The position numbers and the translations under genes are program-made. A DNA stretch of 11,089 bases from the NCBI GenBank assembly GCA_023301335.1, contig JALZVA010000145.1, forward strand, positions 1 through 11,089. Reading direction: 5' to 3'. Below, piece by piece: positions 1 through 6,667 of the stretch. The DNA is from Akkermansiaceae bacterium (GTDB lineage Bacteria; Verrucomicrobiota; Verrucomicrobiia; Verrucomicrobiales; Akkermansiaceae). Under the pieces are notes generated by a model. It was not told the origin of the DNA. It did no database searches and saw only the letters and a list, made by a program, of their open reading frames with translations. Each line of letters opens with the position of its first letter. Within the stretch, counting starts at the first letter, position 1.

Positions 1-1
1 C

Positions 2-343
2 TATACCAAGCCAGAAACTTCAGAACGGGAAGAGTCATTCTGGAGCTTTATGTTATTAGATGATCTTGTTGAGAAATTCCCCAAAGAATCATTGGATACG
101 ATTAAGGCTATTTTAAACGTCGATGACTCGGATGCGATTAAGGCTTCTTTGTCAGCGGGTCCTATGGAAGATCTGTTAGTCCGTCATGGCCAGACTGTGA
201 TAAAGCAAGTTGAGATAGAAGCGCGACGTAGCGGTACATTTAGTCATATGCTGGGTGGTATTTGGCAACGAGATATGGATAACGATGTATGGCTACGCTT
301 AACTCAAGTCTGGGATCGTAGCGGATGGGACGAGCAAATATGA
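2..343 (+). CDS. DUF6869-like protein, C-terminal part (5' end outside window)
   Basis: The frame is open from the second base of the window without a stop, so the gene begins upstream and 113 residues are visible. A Met codon at 50 lies inside the conserved part and is unlikely to be the true start. The visible protein reads like the DUF6869 family. It has an aromatic FWSF stretch followed by a leucine-rich acidic helix, then AGPMEDLLVRHG, then a segment ending in MLGGIW and NDVWLRL. That G-P-x-EDLL-x-x-HG block and the LGG(I/V)W block are what I recognise; the function of the family is unknown to me. It has no signal peptide or membrane segment in the visible part and looks like a small soluble cytoplasmic protein. 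Its stop codon overlaps the start of the following acetyltransferase gene, so the two are probably translationally coupled. Confidence 0.7.
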   Translation, partial: YTKPETSEREESFWSFMLLDDLVEKFPKESLDTIKAILNVDDSDAIKASLSAGPMEDLLVRHGQTVIKQVEIEARRSGTFSHMLGGIWQRDMDNDVWLRLTQVWDRSGWDEQI

Positions 344-843
344 TGAGCTCAAGTCTGGGTACTACTTTCTATTTGGAAATGCGGGACTTTGCTTCTTTTA
401 GGTCGAGTGTGTGTCCGGCTGGATTTGATATCTCCCTTGTTAAGGCGTCTGATCATCATCTAAATCGTAAATTTTATGCTGCTATTGGGGCAGAATGGAA
501 CTGGACGGATCGGGCTGGTTGGTCAGAGGATGAGTGGCGAGCTTATGCCGATTCGAATCTTATTAAGACTTTCATTGGTCAGGTAAATGGGGATGATGTT
601 GGTTATTTCGAGCTGGCATCTCAAGAGGGTGGTGAAATTGAGATCGTGTACTTTGGTCTTCTTCCAGAGTGGATCGGTCGAGGGTTTGGCGGGGCACTTT
701 TATCCTCGGCGGTTGAACAAGCTTGGCAGCTCACAGGCACGCGAAGGGTATGGCTCCATACCTGCACTCACGATCATGAGCATGCGCTCAAAAACTATCT
801 GGCTCGTGGCTTCGAAGTCTTTAAGACAGAACCAGGCGAATAA
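340..843 (+). CDS. GNAT-family N-acetyltransferase
   Basis: A single-domain acetyltransferase of about 167 residues that would transfer an acetyl group from acetyl-CoA to an amine; the substrate cannot be read from the sequence. The fold is supported by the strand EIEIVYFGLLPEWIGRGFGG, which contains the family's acetyl-CoA pyrophosphate-binding motif (GRGFGG, about residues 113-118 from this start). The helix ALLSSAVEQAW follows, then a C-terminal strand with VWLHTCTHDHEHALKNYLARGF, the typical GNAT motif B with a late Asn-Tyr pair. I chose the ATG at 340 because it overlaps the upstream stop as ATGA and has a GGGA 9 bases before it. An in-frame ATG at 325 would add five residues, and one at 343 is also possible. 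It is co-oriented and overlapping with the DUF6869-like gene. The family assignment is firm and the role is unknown. Confidence 0.88.
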   Translation: MMSSSLGTTFYLEMRDFASFRSSVCPAGFDISLVKASDHHLNRKFYAAIGAEWNWTDRAGWSEDEWRAYADSNLIKTFIGQVNGDDVGYFELASQEGGEIEIVYFGLLPEWIGRGFGGALLSSAVEQAWQLTGTRRVWLHTCTHDHEHALKNYLARGFEVFKTEPGE

Positions 844-888
844 AAGATAAGGGTAGCTTGCCTCCCCTGCCCTGCCTCTCTCTAGAGA

Positions 889-900
889 TCCCATATGGGA
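889..900. repeat. 12-bp perfect palindrome
   Basis: TCCCATATGGGA reads the same on both strands. It lies between the acetyltransferase stop and the convergent tRNA terminator, in a stretch without a gene. It could be a protein-binding site or chance; it has no T-run next to it and is not a terminator. Confidence 0.3.
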
Positions 901-927
901 ATGGTGTGCACGCTGCTATTAGGGCAT

Positions 928-967
928 AAAAAAACCTGTAATCTTTTGAATGAACAAAGACTACAGG
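928..967 (-). terminator. Intrinsic terminator of the tRNA-Leu gene
   Basis: On the minus strand, CCTGTAGTCTTT pairs with AAAGATTACAGG (12 base pairs including one G-U) and is followed directly by seven T residues, a textbook Rho-independent terminator. It begins 11 bases past the tRNA CCA end. On the plus strand the stem is followed by the weaker run CTTCTTTT, so it may also stop transcripts from the convergent acetyltransferase gene. Confidence 0.85.
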
Positions 968-978
968 CTTCTTTTGAA

Positions 979-1065
979 TGGTACTGGAGACAAGAATCGA
1001 ACTTGCACGGGAATTACCCCACCAGAGCCTAAATCTGGCGCGTCTACCAGTTCCGCCACTCCAGC
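979..1065 (-). tRNA. tRNA-Leu, anticodon UAG
   Basis: An 87-nucleotide class II tRNA read on the minus strand. The acceptor stem GCTGGAG pairs with CTCCAGT (first pair G-U), followed by discriminator A and an encoded CCA at 979-981. The D-arm is of the form GCGGAACTGGTAGAC. The anticodon stem CCAGA/TCTGG encloses the loop TTTAGGC, giving anticodon TAG. A long variable arm (GGG...CCC) and a T-arm with stem GCAAG/CTTGT and loop TTCGATT complete it. The long variable arm and the A discriminator both fit leucine identity. It decodes CUA/CUN codons. It lies 122 bases downstream of the RNase D gene on the same strand and is followed by its own terminator. Confidence 0.96.
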
Positions 1066-1080
1066 ATTTCTGGTGGCGGG

Positions 1081-1108
1081 AGAGTAACCTTGAATAGCAC
1101 TTTGACAA
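1081..1108 (-). promoter_or_regulatory. Possible sigma-70-type promoter of the tRNA-Leu gene
   Basis: On the minus strand TTGTCA (1103-1108) and TACTCT (1081-1086) are separated by 16 bases and stand 15 bases before the tRNA 5' end, with an A/T-rich run just upstream of the -35 element. The -35 is good (5 of 6); the -10 is weak (3 of 6). The tRNA might instead be carried on the rnd transcript. Confidence 0.4.
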
Positions 1109-1187
1109 GAATTTTTTTCATCTTGCTTAGAATTAAAATGCATTCCTGAACCGCGAACCGTTTCTTGATTTTTTACCCTACTTTGTC

Positions 1188-2249
1188 CTATGCTTCTTCT
1201 AAAATGTTTTTAAGAAGCGTGTATTGCCAGGTCATCAATGAGGCTTCCGCATCAAGCTGGCCACGCACCACGAGCTCTATCGTAGCTCGGTTAGCGAGGA
1301 GTGAGGAATCTATACCGAGCTCTTCTGCCAGTGCGTTCTTTTTCTTAATCGTGGAATCAATGCGCTTTTCCACTTCTGGGTCACGCTTAGTCCGCTCACT
1401 TTTTTCCTTCTTTGGATATTCCTCAGGCTTTAAGCGTTTTGCTTTATTAGATGCGGCGATGAAGCGATTCACTCGTTGGCTTCTAAAGTGCTTCGGTAAC
1501 TGCGGGATTTGATCTTCCGCTAGAATATTTACCCATTCGATTAGGCTTTTATTCGAACACACCATGAAAAGGGGCTTATCCCATGCTTTGGCTTCATCCT
1601 CACGCCATTGCCAAATCTCTCTGAGGAAGGCTAAGCCTTTCGGTGAGAGCTTTCCTGATCCTTTAATTTTCCACGGGTCTTCTTTATCCTGAGGGCGTTC
1701 TGTGGCGCGGCGTTGGGCATCTTTACAGGACTCTAGGAACCATTCGTAGCGTCCTTTTTCGTGCAGTTTTTGAAGTAAAATTTCTGAAAGAGGCTTGAGG
1801 TACACCACGTCGTTAAGTGCGTATTCGTGCATCTTATCGGTGAGGGGACGGATCGACCAGTCGGCTTTCTGTGAGCCTTTATCTAGCGCAACATCTAGAA
1901 AATCTTCTACTAAGTGGGCGTAGCCAAAGCGTTTTGCCCCGATCAGGCGGCCTGCTATTTGAGTATCGAGAATGCACTGAGGCACCATGTCCCATGCCTT
2001 TCTCATTAAGGTCATGTCATAGTCTGCACCATGCATCCAAATTTCTGCACTTCGGAGCTTTTCCTGTAACGATGTCAGGTCTTCACAGGCGAGTGGATCA
2101 ATCAATCGGTGCTGCTCACCGTCGGTGAACTGGATCAGGCAGAGTGTGTCACCATAGCGGTGTAAACTATCTGCTTCTAAGTCCATTCCCAAGAAGCTGC
2201 CATTAAGCGAAGAGAGGTAAGAATCGAGATCTTTATTATTATCAATCAT
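1188..2249 (-). CDS. rnd: Ribonuclease D (3'-5' exoribonuclease)
   Basis: RNase D trims the 3' ends of tRNA precursors and other small structured RNAs in the cytoplasm. The 353-residue protein has the full DEDDy exonuclease set: Asp23 and Glu25 in GMDLEADSLHRY (Exo I), Asp78 in HGADYDMTLM (Exo II), and Tyr143 with Asp147 in YALNDVVYL (Exo III). A first HRDC-like helical domain follows at about residues 200-270. The remaining C-terminus is basic (KRLKPEEYPKKEKSERTKRD) and helical, as expected for the second HRDC region. Length is close to that of characterised RNase D. It starts 18 bases after the stop of the coaE-rho frame, so it is probably in the same transcript, and no Shine-Dalgarno sequence precedes the ATG. 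A tRNA-Leu gene lies downstream in the same orientation, a plausible substrate. Confidence 0.93.
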   Translation of the reverse strand: MIDNNKDLDSYLSSLNGSFLGMDLEADSLHRYGDTLCLIQFTDGEQHRLIDPLACEDLTSLQEKLRSAEIWMHGADYDMTLMRKAWDMVPQCILDTQIAGRLIGAKRFGYAHLVEDFLDVALDKGSQKADWSIRPLTDKMHEYALNDVVYLKPLSEILLQKLHEKGRYEWFLESCKDAQRRATERPQDKEDPWKIKGSGKLSPKGLAFLREIWQWREDEAKAWDKPLFMVCSNKSLIEWVNILAEDQIPQLPKHFRSQRVNRFIAASNKAKRLKPEEYPKKEKSERTKRDPEVEKRIDSTIKKKNALAEELGIDSSLLANRATIELVVRGQLDAEASLMTWQYTLLKNILEEA

Positions 2250-2267
2250 GTATCTAAAGGCTAATTA

Positions 2268-4289
2268 TTAGCGTAATCCACGCATCAGGAACTCTGCATT
2301 ATTCTGCGTGCCAGCTAACTGCTTTAGCATGACTTCCACGGCTTCACCTACGGGTAATGCTGCGAGGTGGCGACGTATCTCGATGACCTTCCGCATTTCA
2401 TCCGGATGATAGAGCCTATCATCATTCCGCGTGCCACTCTGTGGGATATGAATGGCAGGGAAAATACGGCGTTCTGCGAGATCTTTATCGAGGCGGATCT
2501 CCATGTTCCCCGTCCCTTTAAACTCTTCAAAGATCACTTCATCCATCTTAGACTCTGTCTCCACTAGTGCGGTTGCGAGGATGGTGAGCGAGCCACCTTC
2601 TTCGACATTTCTTGCTGTGCCAAAGAATTTTCTACTCTTCTGCATGGCATTCTGATTTAGGCCTCCTGATCCGATCGGGCCTCCTGCGTGTGCATTATTA
2701 TGTCCTCGTGCGAGGCGTGTGAGTGAGTCTAACAGAATCACTACGTCTTTTTTCTGCTCCACTAGGCGCTTAGCTCTTTCTAAGACAAGGTCTGCAACCT
2801 GCGCGTGGCGTTTTGCGACTTCATCAAAGGTGGAGGCAAATACATCTGCATCTACGGTATCTTCAAAATCTGTGACTTCTTCTGGTCGTTCATCTAACAA
2901 CATAATAATGAGATGAGATTCCGGATGGTTTGCCACGATTGATTTAGCGATCTGTTTTAATAGAATGGTCTTCCCTCCTCTTGGTGGGGCAACGATCAGT
3001 CCCCGCTGTCCTTTTCCGAGCGGAGCTACGAGATCTACGATTCTCACTGCTTTCCCTCCTTCTTCTCCATTATCTAGGATAAGTCTTTCTTCTGGGAACA
3101 AGGGAGTGAGTTTATCAAAATGCTTTCCAGCATTAAAGTCTTCCTGATTGATACCTTCTATGGTGACCACTTCAGAGGCTGATAGATACTTATCACGTGG
3201 TCTAGGGGCACGGATTTTTACTTTTACTAAGTGGCCTGGTTTGAGGTCATATTTTTTGAGAAATTCTCCGCTGAGATACAGATCATCTGGGGAAGTTTTA
3301 AATGATCTGATGGGGTCACGTAGCATTCCGTAATTTTCCTTTGCCTGCTCTAACACTCCTGTGCCTGTGATCTCACAGCCTTCTTTTCCGTAGAAGGTGA
3401 TGATATCAAAGACCAACTGTGCCTTTGTCGAGTTTGCCTGGATTCTCACTGGTAGAGCTTCAAGAATCAGATAAAGCTCTGCGAGTGATCTGGCGCGGAA
3501 CTCATTAATGTCAACCGCTTCAGGGATGTCATACTTGGGCTTCTCTGGCTCCACAGGTTCAGTTTTTTCGACCGCTTCAGTAGGCGTGTCTTCGGGGCTT
3601 TTGGCCACATCTGACTGAGTGTTCTTGGCTTCCTTAGAAGCTGAGAACTCTTCATTCATGTTATCGATAGAAATTTCTTCGTTCATATGTAATAGGTTAT
3701 GGAAGAAACGCTGGAGTTGTCTTTCCAACATTTCTGGGGGTCCTTCATTCCAAAACACGATGTCACCACGAATGATTTTTTCATCAATGGGTAATTGTGC
3801 CTCAAGAATGGCTAGGACCGTCGCGTCATCGAACCCGTTGCGTTGCTTTAGTCTTAAAATCTGAGTCTCTCGTGAAACGGCTACTACCAGATTTAACTGC
3901 TGACCAAAGTCGAAACCTCTCTCAAAGAGAAGTGGTACATCAGCTATGAACAATGTCGCTGTCGGATTTTGCTGTGCTTTTTCCAACAATGCAAGACAAT
4001 CTTTTCTCACCTTAGGGTGCACTAGTGCTTCCAACTGCTTTTTTGCCTCCGGGTTTTTAAATATCAGCTCCCGTAGGAAGTCCCGATCTAGCGCACCGTT
4101 CACGACTGATTGATTTCCAAAGCTTTCTCGTATCTCCGTGAGTAATATCTCAGAGGTATAGAGCTCTTTCACGTGTGCATCTGCATCGAAGACCACCGCA
4201 GAGGGGTAAAGGTCTTGGATGATCTTCATCGCCGTGGATTTCCCTGTAGCAATGCCTCCAGTGAGGCCAAGAATGTGAAGATTGCTCAT
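2268..4289 (-). CDS. coaE-rho: Dephospho-CoA kinase fused in frame to transcription termination factor Rho
   Basis: One uninterrupted frame encodes two complete proteins. The first part (about 200 residues) is CoaE, which phosphorylates dephospho-CoA in the last step of CoA synthesis: P-loop GLTGGIATGKST, the DAD motif, LVHPKV and DVPLLFE. A low-complexity Pro/Glu/Thr/Lys linker of about 50 residues follows. The second part is Rho, the hexameric RNA-dependent ATPase that terminates transcription. It has a Rho N-terminal helix bundle (NEFRARSLAELY), a cold-shock-like RNA-binding domain, Walker A APPRGGKT, LLDERPEEVTDF, Walker B VVILLDSLTRLAR, the Q-loop region GGLNQNAMQKSRKFFG, and the R-loop/arginine-finger region KGTGNMEIRL with QSGTRND. 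The chosen start (4289) is seven residues before GLTGG, the family norm. An upstream ATG at 4358 overlaps the preceding gene and has AAGGA only two bases before it. Rho might also start internally at 3686 or 3659 (MNEE in both places), though neither has a clear ribosome binding site. Confidence 0.9.
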   Translation of the reverse strand: MSNLHILGLTGGIATGKSTAMKIIQDLYPSAVVFDADAHVKELYTSEILLTEIRESFGNQSVVNGALDRDFLRELIFKNPEAKKQLEALVHPKVRKDCLALLEKAQQNPTATLFIADVPLLFERGFDFGQQLNLVVAVSRETQILRLKQRNGFDDATVLAILEAQLPIDEKIIRGDIVFWNEGPPEMLERQLQRFFHNLLHMNEEISIDNMNEEFSASKEAKNTQSDVAKSPEDTPTEAVEKTEPVEPEKPKYDIPEAVDINEFRARSLAELYLILEALPVRIQANSTKAQLVFDIITFYGKEGCEITGTGVLEQAKENYGMLRDPIRSFKTSPDDLYLSGEFLKKYDLKPGHLVKVKIRAPRPRDKYLSASEVVTIEGINQEDFNAGKHFDKLTPLFPEERLILDNGEEGGKAVRIVDLVAPLGKGQRGLIVAPPRGGKTILLKQIAKSIVANHPESHLIIMLLDERPEEVTDFEDTVDADVFASTFDEVAKRHAQVADLVLERAKRLVEQKKDVVILLDSLTRLARGHNNAHAGGPIGSGGLNQNAMQKSRKFFGTARNVEEGGSLTILATALVETESKMDEVIFEEFKGTGNMEIRLDKDLAERRIFPAIHIPQSGTRNDDRLYHPDEMRKVIEIRRHLAALPVGEAVEVMLKQLAGTQNNAEFLMRGLR

Positions 4290-4332
4290 GGGGTCTACGC
4301 TAGCAAGCCCAAGCGGTTTGATAAGGAAATTT

Positions 4333-5118
4333 TTATGCTGCGGAAAGGTTTCCGTCATCTTCCTTGTTCAGGAAGTGGATCGATAGGATCATGCCGATTA
4401 ATGGTCCCATGACAGAAAATAAATAGGGGTGGGAAAATAAGACTATCCCAGTGCATACCAGCACACCGACAATTACAAATGGTTTCACAGGAAGGAGAAA
4501 AGATAGAGCCATCGCTCCCTCAGTCACAATGACACCTATCGAAAAATATTTAGCTATCTCACGCACCGTCTCCAGCTCAAGTAGTTCTCTTAAAATCGGG
4601 TAAGGAAAGGTCTCTTTATAGAGAAAATAAATAGCGTAAAGAGCCTCCCCACTCCAATACTCTGAGGTCAGCTTCCCCACGAACCCGCCTAAAAATATCA
4701 TGGCGATAATCAACTGCCCTAACCCAATCAGCTGTAGGGTTTCGTTTCCTTTCTCCAAAGGGCTCCATGCCAAGAGAAAGAGCCAGATACCTGCCCATAG
4801 AGTCGTCTTAAAGGTAGCATCATTATACGTGTCCAGATGAAGGACAAAGAACAGAGAACAGAGCACCACTAGCAGTGCGGAGCTCACGTACACCCACTTC
4901 GTTTTCACAAAGAAACATATGAGTGTTAGTAGTGGTAAAAAATAACACACGAATAAAAAGGGAGTCGATGACAGCACCCCTGGGAAAAGATCAGATACCT
5001 GTAGCTTCACCTGCAAGTTCTCTCTAAACATCGGTAAAAAAAAGAAGAACTTAATATAAGTCGCTAGTAGCACAAAAAGTAAGCCAATCCTATACGCTTT
5101 GTATTGCTTACTTTTCAT
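4333..5118 (-). CDS. HTTM-like multi-pass membrane protein
   Basis: A 261-residue, strongly hydrophobic protein with about eight predicted membrane segments, at roughly residues 10-29, 51-71, 75-94, 106-118, 130-148, 191-210, 212-230 and 234-250. The stretch GLGQLIIAMIFLGGFVGKL followed by W-S-G-E-A-L resembles the HTTM domain, the transmembrane part shared with vitamin K-dependent gamma-carboxylases (pattern Q-L...Y/F...G...K-L...W..G.A). I see no soluble catalytic domain; a DoxX/MauE-like protein is the main alternative. The start is ATG at 5118; a GTG one codon upstream is also possible. It overlaps the preceding small gene by 11 bases, so the two are probably coupled and may act together in the membrane. 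Its stop lies 43 bases before the preferred coaE-rho start. Function not known. Confidence 0.7.
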   Translation of the reverse strand: MKSKQYKAYRIGLLFVLLATYIKFFFFLPMFRENLQVKLQVSDLFPGVLSSTPFLFVCYFLPLLTLICFFVKTKWVYVSSALLVVLCSLFFVLHLDTYNDATFKTTLWAGIWLFLLAWSPLEKGNETLQLIGLGQLIIAMIFLGGFVGKLTSEYWSGEALYAIYFLYKETFPYPILRELLELETVREIAKYFSIGVIVTEGAMALSFLLPVKPFVIVGVLVCTGIVLFSHPYLFSVMGPLIGMILSIHFLNKEDDGNLSAA

Positions 5119-5575
5119 CACTCTTGGATTGCTTCACTTGCACCAGCTCTACTTGATTGCCTTCTCCTGTCTCGGCCAAAAAATATGTTTCCAGGTACAC
5201 CCCTCTATACGCACTGCTAATCCTATACACAGGAGAGCCCTGTAGTTCCTCAGGTCGATGCACAAAGGTCATGACTCGAGTCGGATAATGGTTCACCTGT
5301 CTATCCCTTTTTGCTTTTTCCTCTACCGTTTTTTTCGCCTTATTAGAAAACGTATACATCCGTGGAGACACCTGCTCTAGCACCCACCAGGCATAATGAT
5401 CAGAGGTCAGGTGAAAAGCATGCATCACTCTTAGCGCAGAGCTCTGAGAAAAGAAAATCGACACTAAATTAACTCCAATGACGACTACCACCATGCACAC
5501 AACCCTTACAGGCCAAGAGCACTTCATCCTGATAAGGTCTTTACATAAGGTAACAATGGGAAGCTTCTGCAACAT
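5108..5575 (-). CDS. Hypothetical membrane-anchored protein, partner of the HTTM-like gene
   Basis: I do not recognise this family. The 155-residue product has a short basic N-terminus, one clear membrane segment at about residues 23-42 (VRVVCMVVVVIGVNLVSIFF), then a soluble, probably extracytoplasmic domain. The latter contains a Trp-rich helix (DHYAWWVLEQ), a Lys/Arg/Glu-rich segment (KAKKTVEEKAKRDR) and a C-terminal half that looks beta-rich (PVYRISSAYRGVYLETYFL). I chose the ATG at 5575; TTG at 5599 would add eight residues and ATG at 5527 (just before the membrane segment) is also possible. None has a strong ribosome binding site. The gene overlaps the HTTM-like gene by 11 bases. It is separated from ddl by about 125 bases that include a hairpin, so it could begin a separate transcript. 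Confidence 0.6.
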   Translation of the reverse strand: MLQKLPIVTLCKDLIRMKCSWPVRVVCMVVVVIGVNLVSIFFSQSSALRVMHAFHLTSDHYAWWVLEQVSPRMYTFSNKAKKTVEEKAKRDRQVNHYPTRVMTFVHRPEELQGSPVYRISSAYRGVYLETYFLAETGEGNQVELVQVKQSKSDEK

Positions 5576-5650
5576 GCTTTTAACGTTTATGGGCACCAAT
5601 GTATGCCATATTCCGGGAACCCTTGGAAAGCACTATATCTATAGCAAGCT

Positions 5651-5681
5651 AACAATCTGCTTATCAGGTAAACAGATTGCT
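5651..5681 (-). terminator. Hairpin after ddl, possible weak terminator or processing site
   Basis: On the minus strand AGCAATCTGTTT pairs with AAGCAGATTGTT around a 7-base loop, giving a 12-base-pair stem with G-U wobbles. It stands 20 bases past the ddl stop. It lacks a real T-run afterwards (TTAGCTTGC on the minus strand once the stem is counted), so it may be a weak terminator, a stabilising 3' hairpin, or an attenuation point between the cell-wall genes and the membrane pair. Confidence 0.4.
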
Positions 5682-5701
5682 TCTATTTGTCTTCTCCAGC
5701 A

Positions 5702-6625
5702 CTAGCGCGGGGTCGCAAGAGAGATCTCTCCGATCTTCTTACACAGAGCTCCGAATGCATATCCAGCTTCTTGAGCGGACTTTGGTAAAAGACTACTTTC
5801 CGTCATTCCAGGAATCGTATTTGCCTCTAACACATATGGGTTTTCATCCGCATCTAAAAGGACATCAACGCGGGCATAGACTTCTACCCCGAGTGCTTGA
5901 TAGGCATCCACAGCGGCCTTTTGCACGGCAGCGGTCACCTCTGGAGATAAATCAGCAGGACAGAAATAATCTGTGCCTCCCTCTCCTGTCATCCAAGGGT
6001 ATTTATTCGTGATGTCATAGAATCCACTACGAGGAACGATATGCACAATCGGAAATGCCTCTCCATCAAGAACGCCTACTGTGAGTTCTTTCCCTTCAAC
6101 AAATTGCTCCACGAGGACTTCGTCTCCATACTGTGCGGCATCATTTAGTGCGGCTTCCGCCTCTTCCTGTGTCTTCACGATATGCACCCCCACACTCGAA
6201 CCCTCACGCGGTGGCTTCACCACATAAGGGAGAGACATTTCAGGGAAACTTACACCTTCCTTACAGTTCACAATCTCACACAATGGCGTCGGCACATTTT
6301 TTTCTACAAAGACTTTCTTACTCTCTACTTTATCAAAGGCGAGTTCACTCGAAGCAGATCCTGCACCGGTGTAGGGCATCCCCTGCTCTTCTAACAGACG
6401 TTGAAGTTGTCCATCTTCGCCAAAGGTTCCATGGATCACATTCACGGCAAGACCTGTTCCCTCTGGGAGATCCAGCTTCGCTTCGGTCACATCCACAGCC
6501 ACGACATCGAGCCCTTCCGCCTGAAGTGCCGCGAAGACGGCTTTTCCTGAAGCGAGAGAAACTTCACGCTCTGACCCCGGTCCACCCATCAGCACCGCTA
6601 TCTTTAAATTTTCAATTGTTGCCAT
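5702..6625 (-). CDS. ddl: D-alanine--D-alanine ligase
   Basis: Ddl joins two D-alanines with ATP in the cytoplasm to give the dipeptide that MurF adds to the peptidoglycan stem. The 307-residue ATP-grasp protein has all key motifs: GGPGSEREVSLASG with the substrate-binding Glu19, HGTFGEDG (65-72), AFDKVESK (96-103), KPPREGSSVGV (137-147) with the catalytic Ser, VEQFVEGKELTVGVL (172-186), NKY with Tyr209 in the omega loop, RVDVLLD with metal ligand Asp254, and LEANTIPGMTESSLLPKSA with Glu267 and Asn269. Tyr (not Phe) at position 209 argues for D-Ala-D-Ala rather than D-Ala-D-Lac synthesis. The omega loop (PWMTGEGGTDYF) is a few residues longer than in E. coli DdlB. It lies 42 bases downstream of the murC-murB fusion and is almost certainly cotranscribed; no Shine-Dalgarno sequence is seen. 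Confidence 0.96.
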   Translation of the reverse strand: MATIENLKIAVLMGGPGSEREVSLASGKAVFAALQAEGLDVVAVDVTEAKLDLPEGTGLAVNVIHGTFGEDGQLQRLLEEQGMPYTGAGSASSELAFDKVESKKVFVEKNVPTPLCEIVNCKEGVSFPEMSLPYVVKPPREGSSVGVHIVKTQEEAEAALNDAAQYGDEVLVEQFVEGKELTVGVLDGEAFPIVHIVPRSGFYDITNKYPWMTGEGGTDYFCPADLSPEVTAAVQKAAVDAYQALGVEVYARVDVLLDADENPYVLEANTIPGMTESSLLPKSAQEAGYAFGALCKKIGEISLATPR

Positions 6626-6667
6626 TACTTGTTTTCTACATCATCACAGATAGGTTTTATCTATCTA

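Noticed and set aside
821..1143. Minus-strand open frames running through the tRNA-Leu gene
   Set aside because: They translate the tRNA and its terminator; peptides such as GVAELVDAPDLGSGG are the usual false protein read from tRNA-Leu genes.
1145..1160. GAACCGC-GAACCG tandem repeat downstream of rnd
   Set aside because: Only two short copies, not able to form a stable hairpin; probably chance.
1165..1512. Plus-strand frame opposite the rnd 3' end
   Set aside because: It is Ser/Phe-rich shadow coding of the basic RNase D C-terminus, with no independent support.
5478..5705. Plus-strand 75-codon frame between ddl and the small membrane gene
   Set aside because: Most of it is antisense to the anchored protein; the rest is the intergenic hairpin, and no motif is visible.
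6648..6666. AGATAG/CTATCT inverted repeat between murB and ddl
   Set aside because: A 6-bp A/T-rich stem next to short ATCT repeats with no T-run; too weak to call a terminator inside an apparent operon.
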